This document shows positions 1 to 7,063 of a stretch of DNA of 7,086 nucleotides, piece by piece. Origin of the DNA: Alphaproteobacteria bacterium. GTDB lineage: Bacteria > Pseudomonadota > Alphaproteobacteria > UBA6615. The stretch is taken from assembly GCA_030831135.1 (NCBI GenBank), contig JAURLR010000130.1, positions 1 to 7,086 on the forward strand. Reading direction: 5' to 3'. The position numbers and the translations under genes are program-made. The notes below the pieces were generated by a model, which worked only from the letters and a program-made list of their open reading frames with translations, was not told the DNA's origin and made no database searches. Position 1 is the stretch's first letter, and each line of letters starts with the position of its first letter.

Positions 1-255
1 AACCCGCAGGCCCGCTGGTACAATATCGCGCTCCATGGTGACAATCCGGAACGCTCCCACGCGGCAACCCGGGCTTTTCCGGGGAATTTCCTGTTCTCGA
101 CCGGGCCGAACACCCAGGGCGGCGGCACCCGAAGCACGAATGGACACTACGATGTGCCTATGCGGGACTGCACCGTGATGCTCGACAATGAAGTCGTGAT
201 CGAACGCGGCAAGATCGTGGATGAAAACATGTATGTCGAACGTGAGGCTCGCTGA
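1..255 (+). CDS. C-terminal end of a NicX / M29-like metalloenzyme (partial)
   Basis: Only the last 84 codons are present; the gene begins upstream of the window and ends with TGA at 253-255. The visible part contains GNFLFSTGPNTQGGG and then GHYDVPM, with His and Asp in an H-x-D arrangement about 35 residues from the C-terminus. This resembles the C-terminal region of the family holding 2,5-dihydroxypyridine 5,6-dioxygenase (NicX) and proteins often labelled leucyl aminopeptidase (M29-like). From memory, NicX binds Fe(II) partly through a His-x-Asp pair at a similar distance from its end; that was not checked by alignment. If it is NicX-like, it would open a dihydroxypyridine-type ring to an N-formyl amide. 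A metallopeptidase or another ring-cleaving specificity is equally open, because most of the protein lies outside the window. Its one-base stop/start overlap with the next hydrolase gene implies one operon. Confidence 0.6.
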   Translation, partial: NPQARWYNIALHGDNPERSHAATRAFPGNFLFSTGPNTQGGGTRSTNGHYDVPMRDCTVMLDNEVVIERGKIVDENMYVEREAR

Positions 256-1091
256 TGGCGCTACGCGACATTGCATCCTATCCGCCCCAGGAGCCCTTTA
301 CGGAGATTGGCGGTAAATACCATCTGCGCGTGCAGGAACTCGCCCGAGGGGTCGAAGGCCAGTGTTTTGCATATGGGTCAGACCCGTATCAGGAGGTTGC
401 TGTTTTTCCGGCATCCAGTCCCGACGGGCGTGTCGTCGCCTTCATGCATGGCGGTGGCTGGACCAACGGCTACAAGGAATGGATGGCGTTCATGGCGCCC
501 CAGCTCAATGATCTGGGTGTCACTTTTGTCAGCCTTGGTTATCGGCTTGCCCCCGGCGTTGTCTGGCCCGCTGGCGTTCAGGATGCGGCGGCAGGTATTG
601 CCTGGATCCACGCCAATATCGCGACCCATGGCGGTGATCCGGCGCGGCTGATCGTGGGTGGTCATTCCGCCGGTGGTCATTATGCGAGCTGGCTAGCCGT
701 CCGCGATGACTGGCAGTCTCAAGCAGGGGTGCCGGACGACGTCATAAAGGGTGCAGTCCCTGTTTCGGGCGTTTACGATTTCACCGACGGGAACGGGATG
801 CCCGTGCGCCCGCGTTTTCTTGGGGAAAACCTAGCCAATGACCTCGATGCGAGTTCGCTCTTCACGATCAAGCGTACACCGCCATTCCTGATGGCTTGGG
901 GAGATCGTGATTTCCCGCATCTGATGGCCCAGGGTGAGCGTATGGCCGAGGCTCTTGTGGCCGCCGGTGGCGAAGTGGAGCAACTGGTGCTGGAGGATTG
1001 CGACCATCTCGGTGCATCCTATGCGTGCGGAAACAGCGTGGCGCCCTGGCTTTCGCGCTTTGATGAATGGACGATTGCACGCCAACTCTGA
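255..1091 (+). CDS. alpha/beta hydrolase, kynurenine-formamidase-like
   Basis: The 278-residue protein is a cytoplasmic alpha/beta-hydrolase with no signal peptide or membrane segment. HGGGW at residues 65-69 is the oxyanion-hole motif of the hormone-sensitive-lipase / arylformamidase group. GHSAG at 136-140 is the nucleophile elbow with Ser138. GDRD at 216-219 probably supplies the acid (Asp219), and DCDH at 248-251 the catalytic His251. The length is normal for kynurenine formamidase-like esterases. The ATG at 255 overlaps the preceding TGA (TGATG), and GAGG at 244-247 sits seven bases upstream, so the start is well supported and translation is probably coupled. Beside a NicX-like gene, it could hydrolyse an N-formyl amide such as N-formylmaleamate, the role of NicD. 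That substrate is inferred from context only; a general carboxylesterase or true kynurenine formamidase remains possible. Confidence 0.88.
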   Translation: MALRDIASYPPQEPFTEIGGKYHLRVQELARGVEGQCFAYGSDPYQEVAVFPASSPDGRVVAFMHGGGWTNGYKEWMAFMAPQLNDLGVTFVSLGYRLAPGVVWPAGVQDAAAGIAWIHANIATHGGDPARLIVGGHSAGGHYASWLAVRDDWQSQAGVPDDVIKGAVPVSGVYDFTDGNGMPVRPRFLGENLANDLDASSLFTIKRTPPFLMAWGDRDFPHLMAQGERMAEALVAAGGEVEQLVLEDCDHLGASYACGNSVAPWLSRFDEWTIARQL

Positions 1092-1130
1092 TCCTGACGT
1101 GGTGGCTGCGACAAACCCAGCGATTTTCGT

Positions 1131-1175
1131 GGAGGTCTGCCGATGACGGAAGTCAGCGGGAGAAGGACGTGTTAA
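1131..1175 (+). other. Ten-codon ORF behind a strong Shine-Dalgarno
   Basis: GGAGG at 1131-1135 is followed seven bases later by ATG (1143-1145), then a ten-codon frame (MTEVSGRRTC) ending in TAA at 1173-1175. The ribosome-binding site is the best-looking one in the window, yet it leads to almost nothing. It could be a leader peptide, the start of a decayed gene that once continued the upstream operon, or chance. The peptide has no run of one amino acid and no obvious attenuator hairpin follows. Confidence 0.25.
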
Positions 1176-1225
1176 CCTTCTTTTCAGACCCGTAAACTAG
1201 TCTACACGCTTGGATAATTGATTGT

Positions 1226-1248
1226 TGTGTCCCGCATTGCGGGTAACA
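1226..1248. promoter_or_regulatory. Imperfect palindrome, candidate operator
   Basis: The sequence TGT-GT-CCCGC-ATT-GCGGG-TA-ACA has dyad symmetry centred on base 1237. It has a perfect five-base inner inverted repeat and a three-base outer one, separated by unpaired dinucleotides. It lies 22 bases upstream of the kinase ATG, so it could be a repressor operator or a hairpin in the leader RNA. No known regulator motif was recognised, and a palindrome this short can occur by chance. Confidence 0.3.
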
Positions 1249-1270
1249 TCGGCATACCGGGTATTTTGAC

Positions 1271-3778
1271 ATGGATGGAAACGTGACCGGTAGCGATTTG
1301 ACCACCGGCAGTACATTGCAAGGTGTCATCGACACGCTTGGCGGCGGTCTGATTGTCTATAATCTTGACCATCGCGTTGTGACGGCGAACAAGCTCGCCG
1401 CAGAGATGCTCGACATTCCGGCCGAGTTTGTTGAGCCTGGGGCGCTCTGGGGAGATTTTGTACATTTTGCCGCCGAACGTGGCGATTATGGCCAGATCGA
1501 TGTGGACAAGCGGGTTGCCGAAATTCTTGAGTTCACCGAAAAGCGGGAAGCTTACACGGTCATTCGATATCGTCCGGATGGCGGGGTACTGGAAATCCAT
1601 GGGCGCCCGATCGAAGGCGGATTTGTCAGCCGGTTTCATGACATCACGGATCTGCGCCGCAAGGAAGAGGCCTTGCGGGATGTCACGCGATCACGTGAGC
1701 GGTTTCAGCGTTTCTTCGAGTTTTCGGACGACCTGCTGGGTATCGCGGGCAGCGACGCGCGCTTGCACACCCTGAATGACCGGTGGGCTCAGGTGCTGGG
1801 CCGGTCGGCAAGTTCAATGACCGGGGAGCCGGTGTGCCATCTCGTTCACGAGGCGGACCGCCCGTCTGTCCAGCGCGCCTTTGAACAACTCATGGGTGGC
1901 CAGAACATCACGCGATTCAAGGTCCGGCTTCTCAAGGAAGACGGGAGTGAACTCTGGACCGATTGCAATGTGACCACAGACCATGAAGGCCAGTTGTTCT
2001 GCGCGATCCGTGACATCGATGATGAATGGCGCCGTCAGAACGAGCTCGAGGATACACGCCGAGCTGTTCAGAAAGCGGAAGCCGACAGCGATGAGGCCGA
2101 AGCGCTTCTGCAAACAGCAATTGAATCCATGTCCGATGGTTTCATTGTCTATGATTCCGAGGATCGGATTGTTCGATACAACGAGAAGTATCGAGAGTAT
2201 TTCTCGTTCATGCCACCGCTCGAACGGGGACAAGGGATGACCTTCGAAGGTGTTCTGCGTCTCGGGATCGAGGCAGGCTTCTACCCTGATGACGTGCTTG
2301 GCCCCGATCCCGATGTTTGGGTGCAGGAAATGCTGCATCATCATCGTGCAAGTGCGGGCAGCCCCTACGAGATAGTAACGAAGGATGATCGGATCATCCG
2401 GATTACCGATCGTCCCATGGGTGATAGTTGGACTGTGGGCATTCGGACCGACATCACGGAGCAGAAGGCAGCCGAAGCCAATTTGCGGGACGCCGTCGAG
2501 AGCCTGAAGGATGGCTTTATTCTGTTCGACGCGAATGATCGTATCGTGATCTCAAACTCGGCCTATCGCGCCAATTATGGCGAATACGGGGCACATATCG
2601 CCGATGGTCTCTCTTACAGGGACCTGATGGGGCTTCGGTATGACGCGAGTCCGTTTGCCGGAACAAACGGCGACAAGGAAGCATGGGTCGAAGCAGAAAT
2701 TGTGGCGCATCGCTCATCAAGGACCGAGCGGGAATACATGACCGAAGCCGGCGAGTATTTCCGGATTTCGAAATACCCCACCTCGAATGGTGGGATCGTG
2801 GCAATCCACACCGACCTTACGGCGCTCAAGCGGGCGGAAACGCGTCTCGTCGATGCCATCGACAGCATGAGTGACGGTTTCGCGCTTTTTGATCCCGAAG
2901 GTGTCCTCGTTCTCGCGAATTCACCATTCAAGGGGTACTACGCCGACGAAGGACGTGAAGTTGCAGAGGGTATGACGCTCGAAGAGGTTCTGCGAATTGG
3001 AATTGATGTCGGGATCGCAGGTTCTTCTGCGGTCGATCCCGAAGTCTGGTTGCCGGAACGTCTTGCCCGGCACGGGACGGAAAACTCGGTGCGTGAGCAT
3101 GTCTTCCATGATGGCCGTTCTTTCGTGATTGCCGAACGCGTTACGCAAGAAGGCGGCTCGCTTGTCGTTTTTGCCGAAACAACAAACGTCAAACAAGCTG
3201 AGCGCCGGCTGCGGGACGCGGTCGAAGCCATGACCGATGGGTTCGTATTCTACGATGCGAACGACAGGCTCGCGGCTTTCAATTCCAGTTGGGCCCGTGA
3301 TTTCGGCGAACTGGCTGACAAGATTGAACTTGGTATGTCGTTCGAATCCGTCATGCGTCTGCTGGGGGAATCCGGCGCGATTCCTGAAGCTGAGGGTCGA
3401 CTGGAGGCTTGGATCGAAGAGCAGACGGTCTTCCGGAAGCAGGAGATTGATTTCGAGCGCCACATGGCCGATGGCAGGATCACCCGTGTGTCGCGCCGGC
3501 GCACCGAAGAAGGCGGAACCGTTGCAATTCGGTCCGACATCACGGGCATTCGGAAAGCGGAAACGCTTCTGGTCGACGCGATCGAAAGCCTGAATGATGG
3601 TTTTCAGCTTTGGGATTCGAACGACAAATTGCTGATGGTGAATCAGGCTTATCGAAAATTCTATCCGGAATATGAAGCTTTTACGCGGATCGGAATGACT
3701 TTCGAAGAACAGATTGGCTTGGTCTATGACAGCCGGCTTGCCGAACCGGGAGAGGACCCCAGCCGCCGTGCCAAATAG
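1271..3778 (+). CDS. Multi-PAS sensor array, N-terminal part of the split kinase
   Basis: The 835-residue product contains only sensor domains. In order: a PAS_7-like unit (about 18-135), a canonical PAS/PAC domain (about 143-262) followed by a short charged helix (260-280), then PAS_7-like units at about 279-404, 405-526, 527-647 and 648-767. The first half of another begins at about 768 and is cut by TAG after residue 835. The later units open with a D-A-[IV]-[ED]-S/A-M/L-x-DGF pattern (DGF at 289, 414, 535, 656 and 776) and carry a conserved Trp at 350, 472, 593 and 714. Most end in a D-[IL]-T-x-x-K-x-A-E helical linker. Such domains bind small ligands or cofactors, or mediate dimerisation; the ligand cannot be read from sequence. 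The ATG at 1271 has no clear Shine-Dalgarno, but an upstream in-frame TAA leaves no earlier ATG. Without a kinase domain this product could not phosphorylate anything. Confidence 0.85.
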   Translation: MDGNVTGSDLTTGSTLQGVIDTLGGGLIVYNLDHRVVTANKLAAEMLDIPAEFVEPGALWGDFVHFAAERGDYGQIDVDKRVAEILEFTEKREAYTVIRYRPDGGVLEIHGRPIEGGFVSRFHDITDLRRKEEALRDVTRSRERFQRFFEFSDDLLGIAGSDARLHTLNDRWAQVLGRSASSMTGEPVCHLVHEADRPSVQRAFEQLMGGQNITRFKVRLLKEDGSELWTDCNVTTDHEGQLFCAIRDIDDEWRRQNELEDTRRAVQKAEADSDEAEALLQTAIESMSDGFIVYDSEDRIVRYNEKYREYFSFMPPLERGQGMTFEGVLRLGIEAGFYPDDVLGPDPDVWVQEMLHHHRASAGSPYEIVTKDDRIIRITDRPMGDSWTVGIRTDITEQKAAEANLRDAVESLKDGFILFDANDRIVISNSAYRANYGEYGAHIADGLSYRDLMGLRYDASPFAGTNGDKEAWVEAEIVAHRSSRTEREYMTEAGEYFRISKYPTSNGGIVAIHTDLTALKRAETRLVDAIDSMSDGFALFDPEGVLVLANSPFKGYYADEGREVAEGMTLEEVLRIGIDVGIAGSSAVDPEVWLPERLARHGTENSVREHVFHDGRSFVIAERVTQEGGSLVVFAETTNVKQAERRLRDAVEAMTDGFVFYDANDRLAAFNSSWARDFGELADKIELGMSFESVMRLLGESGAIPEAEGRLEAWIEEQTVFRKQEIDFERHMADGRITRVSRRRTEEGGTVAIRSDITGIRKAETLLVDAIESLNDGFQLWDSNDKLLMVNQAYRKFYPEYEAFTRIGMTFEEQIGLVYDSRLAEPGEDPSRRAK
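3776..3778 (+). other. In-frame amber codon at a conserved PAS tryptophan
   Basis: TAG interrupts the reading frame within the seventh PAS unit. Aligned by repeat, the text around it reads RRAK-stop-LEERLAHHHNPSG, against [16 protein letters not shown] in the eighth unit and EVW-LPERLARHG in the fifth. The stop therefore occupies the Trp column, 122 codons after Trp714 and 121 before the next Trp. One G-to-A change at base 3777 would convert the expected TGG. No frameshift is involved. Confidence 0.93.
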
Positions 3779-3847
3779 CTGGAAGAGCGTCTCGCGCATC
3801 ACCACAACCCGTCAGGATCCTTCGAACAGGAACACAACAATGGCACG

Positions 3848-6385
3848 ATGGTGCGCGTCACCAAGCGGTCGACCCGCGAAGGTGGTGTGGTCACGATTGT
3901 TTCGGAAATCACCGAGCTCAAGAAAGCCGAAACGCGGCTTCGCGATGCCATTGAAACCATTCAGGACGGATTCATTCTCTTCGATGCGAACGATCAGATC
4001 GTCACAACCAACAGTGCGTTCCGGGCCGGGATCGATATTGATAAGCGTTACTTCGAGCCCGGAACGTCTTTTGAAGATATGAACCGCGCCATGACGGCGG
4101 CGGGAATACACGAGGGTGCCCGAGGCCGCGAAGACGAATGGCTGGCCGAACGGCTTGAACAGCATCGCAATCCCAGCGGAGAAATTGTCATCCGAAAGAT
4201 CAGCGGTCGCTATCTCATGGTAACCGAGCGTCGAACAGCGGATGGCGGTACGGTTGCCGTTGGCACGGATATTACCGAGCTCAAGCAGAAGGAAGAGCAA
4301 CTTGAAGAGGCCGTTGCCCATCTTGAGCGGTCCGAGCGTGAGCTCAAGGTGCAGACCGAAAACCTGACAAAGCTTGCCGAGCGTTATTCGCGTGAACGTG
4401 TACGTGCTGAAGATGCCGCGACGGCCAAGGCAGAATTTCTGGCCACAATGAGCCATGAAATCCGTACGCCCATGAACGGCGTGATCGGCATGACCCACCT
4501 GCTTCTCGACACGGAACTGGATACAGAACAATCGCGTTATGCACACACAGTACGTGATTCTGCCGAAGCTTTACTCTCGCTGATCGAGGATATTCTCGAT
4601 TTCTCGAAAATGGAGGCTGGTAAGCTTGAGCTTGAGGAGGTCGACTTCGAGCTCGCAGGAACACTCGACAGTGTTGTGCAAATTCTGATGCCGCGTGCTC
4701 ATGGTAAGAATATCGAGATAAACAGCGAAATCGCCCCAGATGTCAGCCGTGTCCTGCGCGGCGATAGTGGGCGCCTGCGGCAAATCCTGATCAATCTCAT
4801 CGGCAATGCGATCAAGTTCACGGAAACCGGTACCGTTTCGACTTCGGTAACCGTCGCGCAACACCACGAAAAGGGACAGGTCGTCCGCTTTGAGATCACG
4901 GATACCGGTGTCGGGATTGCAGCGGAAACCATGTCAAAACTGTTTGCGCGGTTTTCCCAGGCCGATTCCTCCACCACGCGAAAATTTGGCGGCACGGGCC
5001 TTGGTCTGGCGATCTGCAAGGAACTCACAGATCTGATGCAGGGCAAGATTGGCGTCGAGAGCGAGCCCGGGGTTGGCAGTAAATTCTGGGTCGAAATTCC
5101 ATTTGGTATCGTCGAGAGAGACGCGAATAAGGAAGGAAGTTCCGTGGCCAAGCTGGACCGTTTGCACGTCCTGATTGTTGACGAAGCAGCAAACAATCGA
5201 GAGGTCTTCGAAAAACAACTCTCTTCCTGGGGGATGTCGGTCGGGCATGCTGAGAGTTCTGACCAGGCTCTTGCGCGGCTCGAAACGGCCGTGCGTGACG
5301 GGAAGCCGTTTGACCTTGTTCTGCTGGACGAGGCCATGTCGGGCCAGCGCGGGCGCGATGTTGGTGCGCGGATTCGCGCGAATCCTGCATTTCGACGGAC
5401 CAAGATCATTATTGTCACCAGTGTGGGCGACGCGGATGCGCACGAGACACAATTTGAGGGCCGCCTGACCAAGCCGGTACAGCCGCCGGCCATGATGGAG
5501 TTGATTGCGGAGGTCTGCTGTGAAACCGGCGCGCCGAAGCCCGTCGCTGGGAAGCGTGAAACGAATCCGGTCGCAAAACTCGAGGCTCGGCCAGCAAAGC
5601 CCCAGGCTTCATCGGGAAAAACAGCGGCAATGCATGTTCTTCTCGTCGAGGATAATGCGGTCAATCAGATGCTCGCCACAGCCATTTTGAAAAAGGCGGG
5701 GCACAAGGTCGAAGTCGCGGTCGACGGTGTCGAAGCCGTGACGGCTGTGCGTGAGAACATCTATGATGTGGTGCTCATGGATATCCAGATGCCCGAAATG
5801 GACGGTCTGGAGGCGACGCGCACGATCCGCCGTCTGGCTGACCCCGAGCATGCGAATATCTATATCATCGTGATGACCGCCAACGCTTTGATGGGGGATC
5901 GTGACACTTGTATTTCTGCGGGCATGAACGATTATCTGCCCAAACCCATTGATCAGAAGAAGCTTCTCGCCGCATTGGCCAAGGCGAGCAATGTCGCAAT
6001 CGTCAGTGACGAAGCAGAGAATCCAGCCCCGGCGGATGACACGTCAAAGGCCCTCGATACAGCCATGCTCGACGAGCTGGAGGCGACCATCGGTCGTGAA
6101 TCTCTGGGCCAGATGCTCAGCATGACTCTCGCTGAAATGCCGGCCACGGTCGCGTTGATCGGGGCGGCGAGTGCTTCGGGCGATCTGGATATGGTGCGCA
6201 AGGAAGTGCATGACATGGGCAGCAATTTCGGCAGCTACGGTGCCACGCGCCTGAGCGAACATGCACGCGCCATTGAGAAGGCATGTCGGGAAAACAACTC
6301 CCGCCGCGTCAGTGAACTTGTGGCGACGCTGGGTGGTTTGATGGACGATGCCCTGAAGGAATTGCGGGCACGGGTTTCGCAATAG
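3848..6385 (+). CDS. Hybrid sensor histidine kinase with PAS, HisKA, HATPase, two REC and HPt domains
   Basis: This 845-residue frame begins at the first ATG after the amber codon. It keeps the tail of one PAS unit (1-30), a full PAS_7 unit (31-152, DGF at 40-42, Trp98) and a coiled coil (about 150-192). HisKA follows, with the H-box [10 protein letters not shown] at 201-210 (phospho-accepting His203). HATPase_c has an N-box Asn320, G1 DTGVGI at 352-357 and G2 GGTGLGLAI at 381-389. REC1 runs 438-556 (Asp445, Asp494, Thr524, Lys542), and REC2 596-712 (Glu601, Asp602, Asp645, Thr677, Lys699). HPt is at about 738-845 with His788. It has all parts of an internal His-Asp-His phosphorelay but no DNA-binding output, so an external response regulator is expected. 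The ATG lacks a well-placed Shine-Dalgarno: AGGAA at 3828-3832 is 15 bases away. Independent translation is therefore doubtful. Confidence 0.87.
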   Translation: MVRVTKRSTREGGVVTIVSEITELKKAETRLRDAIETIQDGFILFDANDQIVTTNSAFRAGIDIDKRYFEPGTSFEDMNRAMTAAGIHEGARGREDEWLAERLEQHRNPSGEIVIRKISGRYLMVTERRTADGGTVAVGTDITELKQKEEQLEEAVAHLERSERELKVQTENLTKLAERYSRERVRAEDAATAKAEFLATMSHEIRTPMNGVIGMTHLLLDTELDTEQSRYAHTVRDSAEALLSLIEDILDFSKMEAGKLELEEVDFELAGTLDSVVQILMPRAHGKNIEINSEIAPDVSRVLRGDSGRLRQILINLIGNAIKFTETGTVSTSVTVAQHHEKGQVVRFEITDTGVGIAAETMSKLFARFSQADSSTTRKFGGTGLGLAICKELTDLMQGKIGVESEPGVGSKFWVEIPFGIVERDANKEGSSVAKLDRLHVLIVDEAANNREVFEKQLSSWGMSVGHAESSDQALARLETAVRDGKPFDLVLLDEAMSGQRGRDVGARIRANPAFRRTKIIIVTSVGDADAHETQFEGRLTKPVQPPAMMELIAEVCCETGAPKPVAGKRETNPVAKLEARPAKPQASSGKTAAMHVLLVEDNAVNQMLATAILKKAGHKVEVAVDGVEAVTAVRENIYDVVLMDIQMPEMDGLEATRTIRRLADPEHANIYIIVMTANALMGDRDTCISAGMNDYLPKPIDQKKLLAALAKASNVAIVSDEAENPAPADDTSKALDTAMLDELEATIGRESLGQMLSMTLAEMPATVALIGAASASGDLDMVRKEVHDMGSNFGSYGATRLSEHARAIEKACRENNSRRVSELVATLGGLMDDALKELRARVSQ

Positions 6386-6406
6386 GGCTCAGTACGTCGT
6401 GTCAGC

Positions 6407-7063
6407 TTAGCTCGGAAGAAGTTCCGGCATCACGTCTTCGATGGCATCTCGAACGATGCCCGCAGCCGTTTCGGCCAGCACGCGGATATCTTCGCGCTCG
6501 CTGGCCATGCTCGACAGCCAGTGCAGATGCGCGAGCGCGTATCCGTCACCAATCGTTGCCCAGATATCATCGGGCTCCAGATCATCATCATTCAGGTCGC
6601 AGGCGCGCATTGCGAAAGGCGGCGGCCCCAGATGAATCGCCCAGGGCGCCTCGTCAACAAGACCGTCCTCGGTGTCGAGATAGACGCCTACGAGAAAGCC
6701 CAGCGGGACGTCTTCGCGGTACAGCTCTGCCGATGACGGACGAAAGGGATGACGGCCCAGTGCAAGCCGTTCGGCGACGGTGTCATTGTGAATGACATCT
6801 ATCGCATCCGCGACGGTCTGGGCGAGTTCACTGGGATCCGTGGTCCGGGGTTCCATGAAAATCAGATTGCCGAGTGCGAAGCGGCCATCGCCTTCCAGCG
6901 GGAAGTACATATCGGTCAAATCGCCCGTGGGCAGCACGTCTTCGGGGCGATGAACGACCCGCAGAAAAAACGCCGGGTCGTCGATATGGACGAGCCAGAT
7001 ATCGTCGCCATCCTCTGCGAATTCGGGCCAGCCGAACAATCTTCCAACAATAAATCGAGCCAT
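6407..7063 (-). CDS. Acidic protein of unknown function
   Basis: This minus-strand frame encodes 218 residues and converges on the kinase gene, with 21 bases between the two stops. I do not recognise the family. The protein is rich in Asp and Glu, with patches such as NDDDLEPDD at 158-166 and several short hydrophobic strands (FLVGVYLD at 123-130). It has no signal peptide or membrane helix. Trp residues recur in DIWLVH, APWAIHLG, DIWATIG and HLHWLSS, suggesting a compact globular fold. Its C-terminus (about 188-212) is probably helical. The ATG at 7061-7063 is the first Met in view, but it has no clear Shine-Dalgarno and the frame stays open to the window edge, so the true start could lie beyond base 7086. 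Sustained codon bias and length make it a likely real gene; no function can be assigned. Confidence 0.7.
   Translation of the reverse strand: MARFIVGRLFGWPEFAEDGDDIWLVHIDDPAFFLRVVHRPEDVLPTGDLTDMYFPLEGDGRFALGNLIFMEPRTTDPSELAQTVADAIDVIHNDTVAERLALGRHPFRPSSAELYREDVPLGFLVGVYLDTEDGLVDEAPWAIHLGPPPFAMRACDLNDDDLEPDDIWATIGDGYALAHLHWLSSMASEREDIRVLAETAAGIVRDAIEDVMPELLPS

Larger units (their letters stand above)
1092..1270 (+). promoter_or_regulatory. Intergenic region upstream of the sensor kinase
   Basis: This 179-base gap separates the hydrolase operon from the kinase gene and presumably carries the kinase promoter. No convincing -35/-10 pair could be picked by eye. TTGATT at 1218-1223 is a possible -35-like element, but no good -10 box follows at the right spacing. 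An in-frame TAA at 1244-1246 rules out an ATG start for the kinase upstream of 1271. No hairpin followed by a T-run, as expected of an intrinsic terminator for the upstream operon, was seen. Confidence 0.35.
1271..6385 (+). pseudogene. Full-length multi-PAS hybrid histidine kinase interrupted by one amber codon
   Basis: Bases 1271 to 6385 stay in one frame for 1704 codons before the final TAG, with a single internal stop, TAG at codon 836 (3776-3778). Coding potential continues without break: codons 837-859 read LEERLAHHHNPSG and onward, completing a PAS_7 domain whose first half lies before the stop. The intact protein would hold eight PAS domains, a coiled coil, HisKA with His1062, HATPase_c, REC1 (Asp1353), REC2 (Asp1504) and HPt (His1647). 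No signal peptide or transmembrane segment is visible, so it should be a cytoplasmic sensor. The stop replaces a tryptophan conserved in the neighbouring repeats, so a single TGG-to-TAG change accounts for it. The two halves are also listed separately because either could be expressed. Sequencing error, readthrough and real inactivation cannot be told apart here. Confidence 0.8.

Noticed and set aside
1153..1335. 60-codon minus-strand ORF across the intergenic gap
   Set aside because: It overlaps the start of the kinase gene, has no visible domain and no convincing ribosome-binding site.
2921..3805. Long 294-codon minus-strand open frame
   Set aside because: It lies opposite well-defined PAS coding sequence, shows no recognisable domain and no upstream ribosome-binding site; a shadow of biased codon use on the other strand.
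3770..3850. A frameshift or insertion as the cause of the split kinase
   Set aside because: Both parts are in the same frame and the repeat spacing across the stop is normal, so a substitution explains it without an indel.
3840..4082. ATG at 3840 with a well-spaced AGGAA as a possible new gene after the amber codon
   Set aside because: It is out of frame with the kinase and its product has no domain signal. Kinase frame coding continues through this stretch.
4699..5664. 321-codon minus-strand open frame opposite the kinase core
   Set aside because: The plus strand here encodes unmistakable HATPase and receiver motifs. The antisense product is Ser/Arg-rich low-complexity sequence typical of antisense frames.
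6413..6426. CGGAA-GAAG-TTCCG hairpin near the two converging stops, as a terminator
   Set aside because: The stem is only five base pairs, lies inside the minus-strand gene and is not followed by a T-run on either strand.
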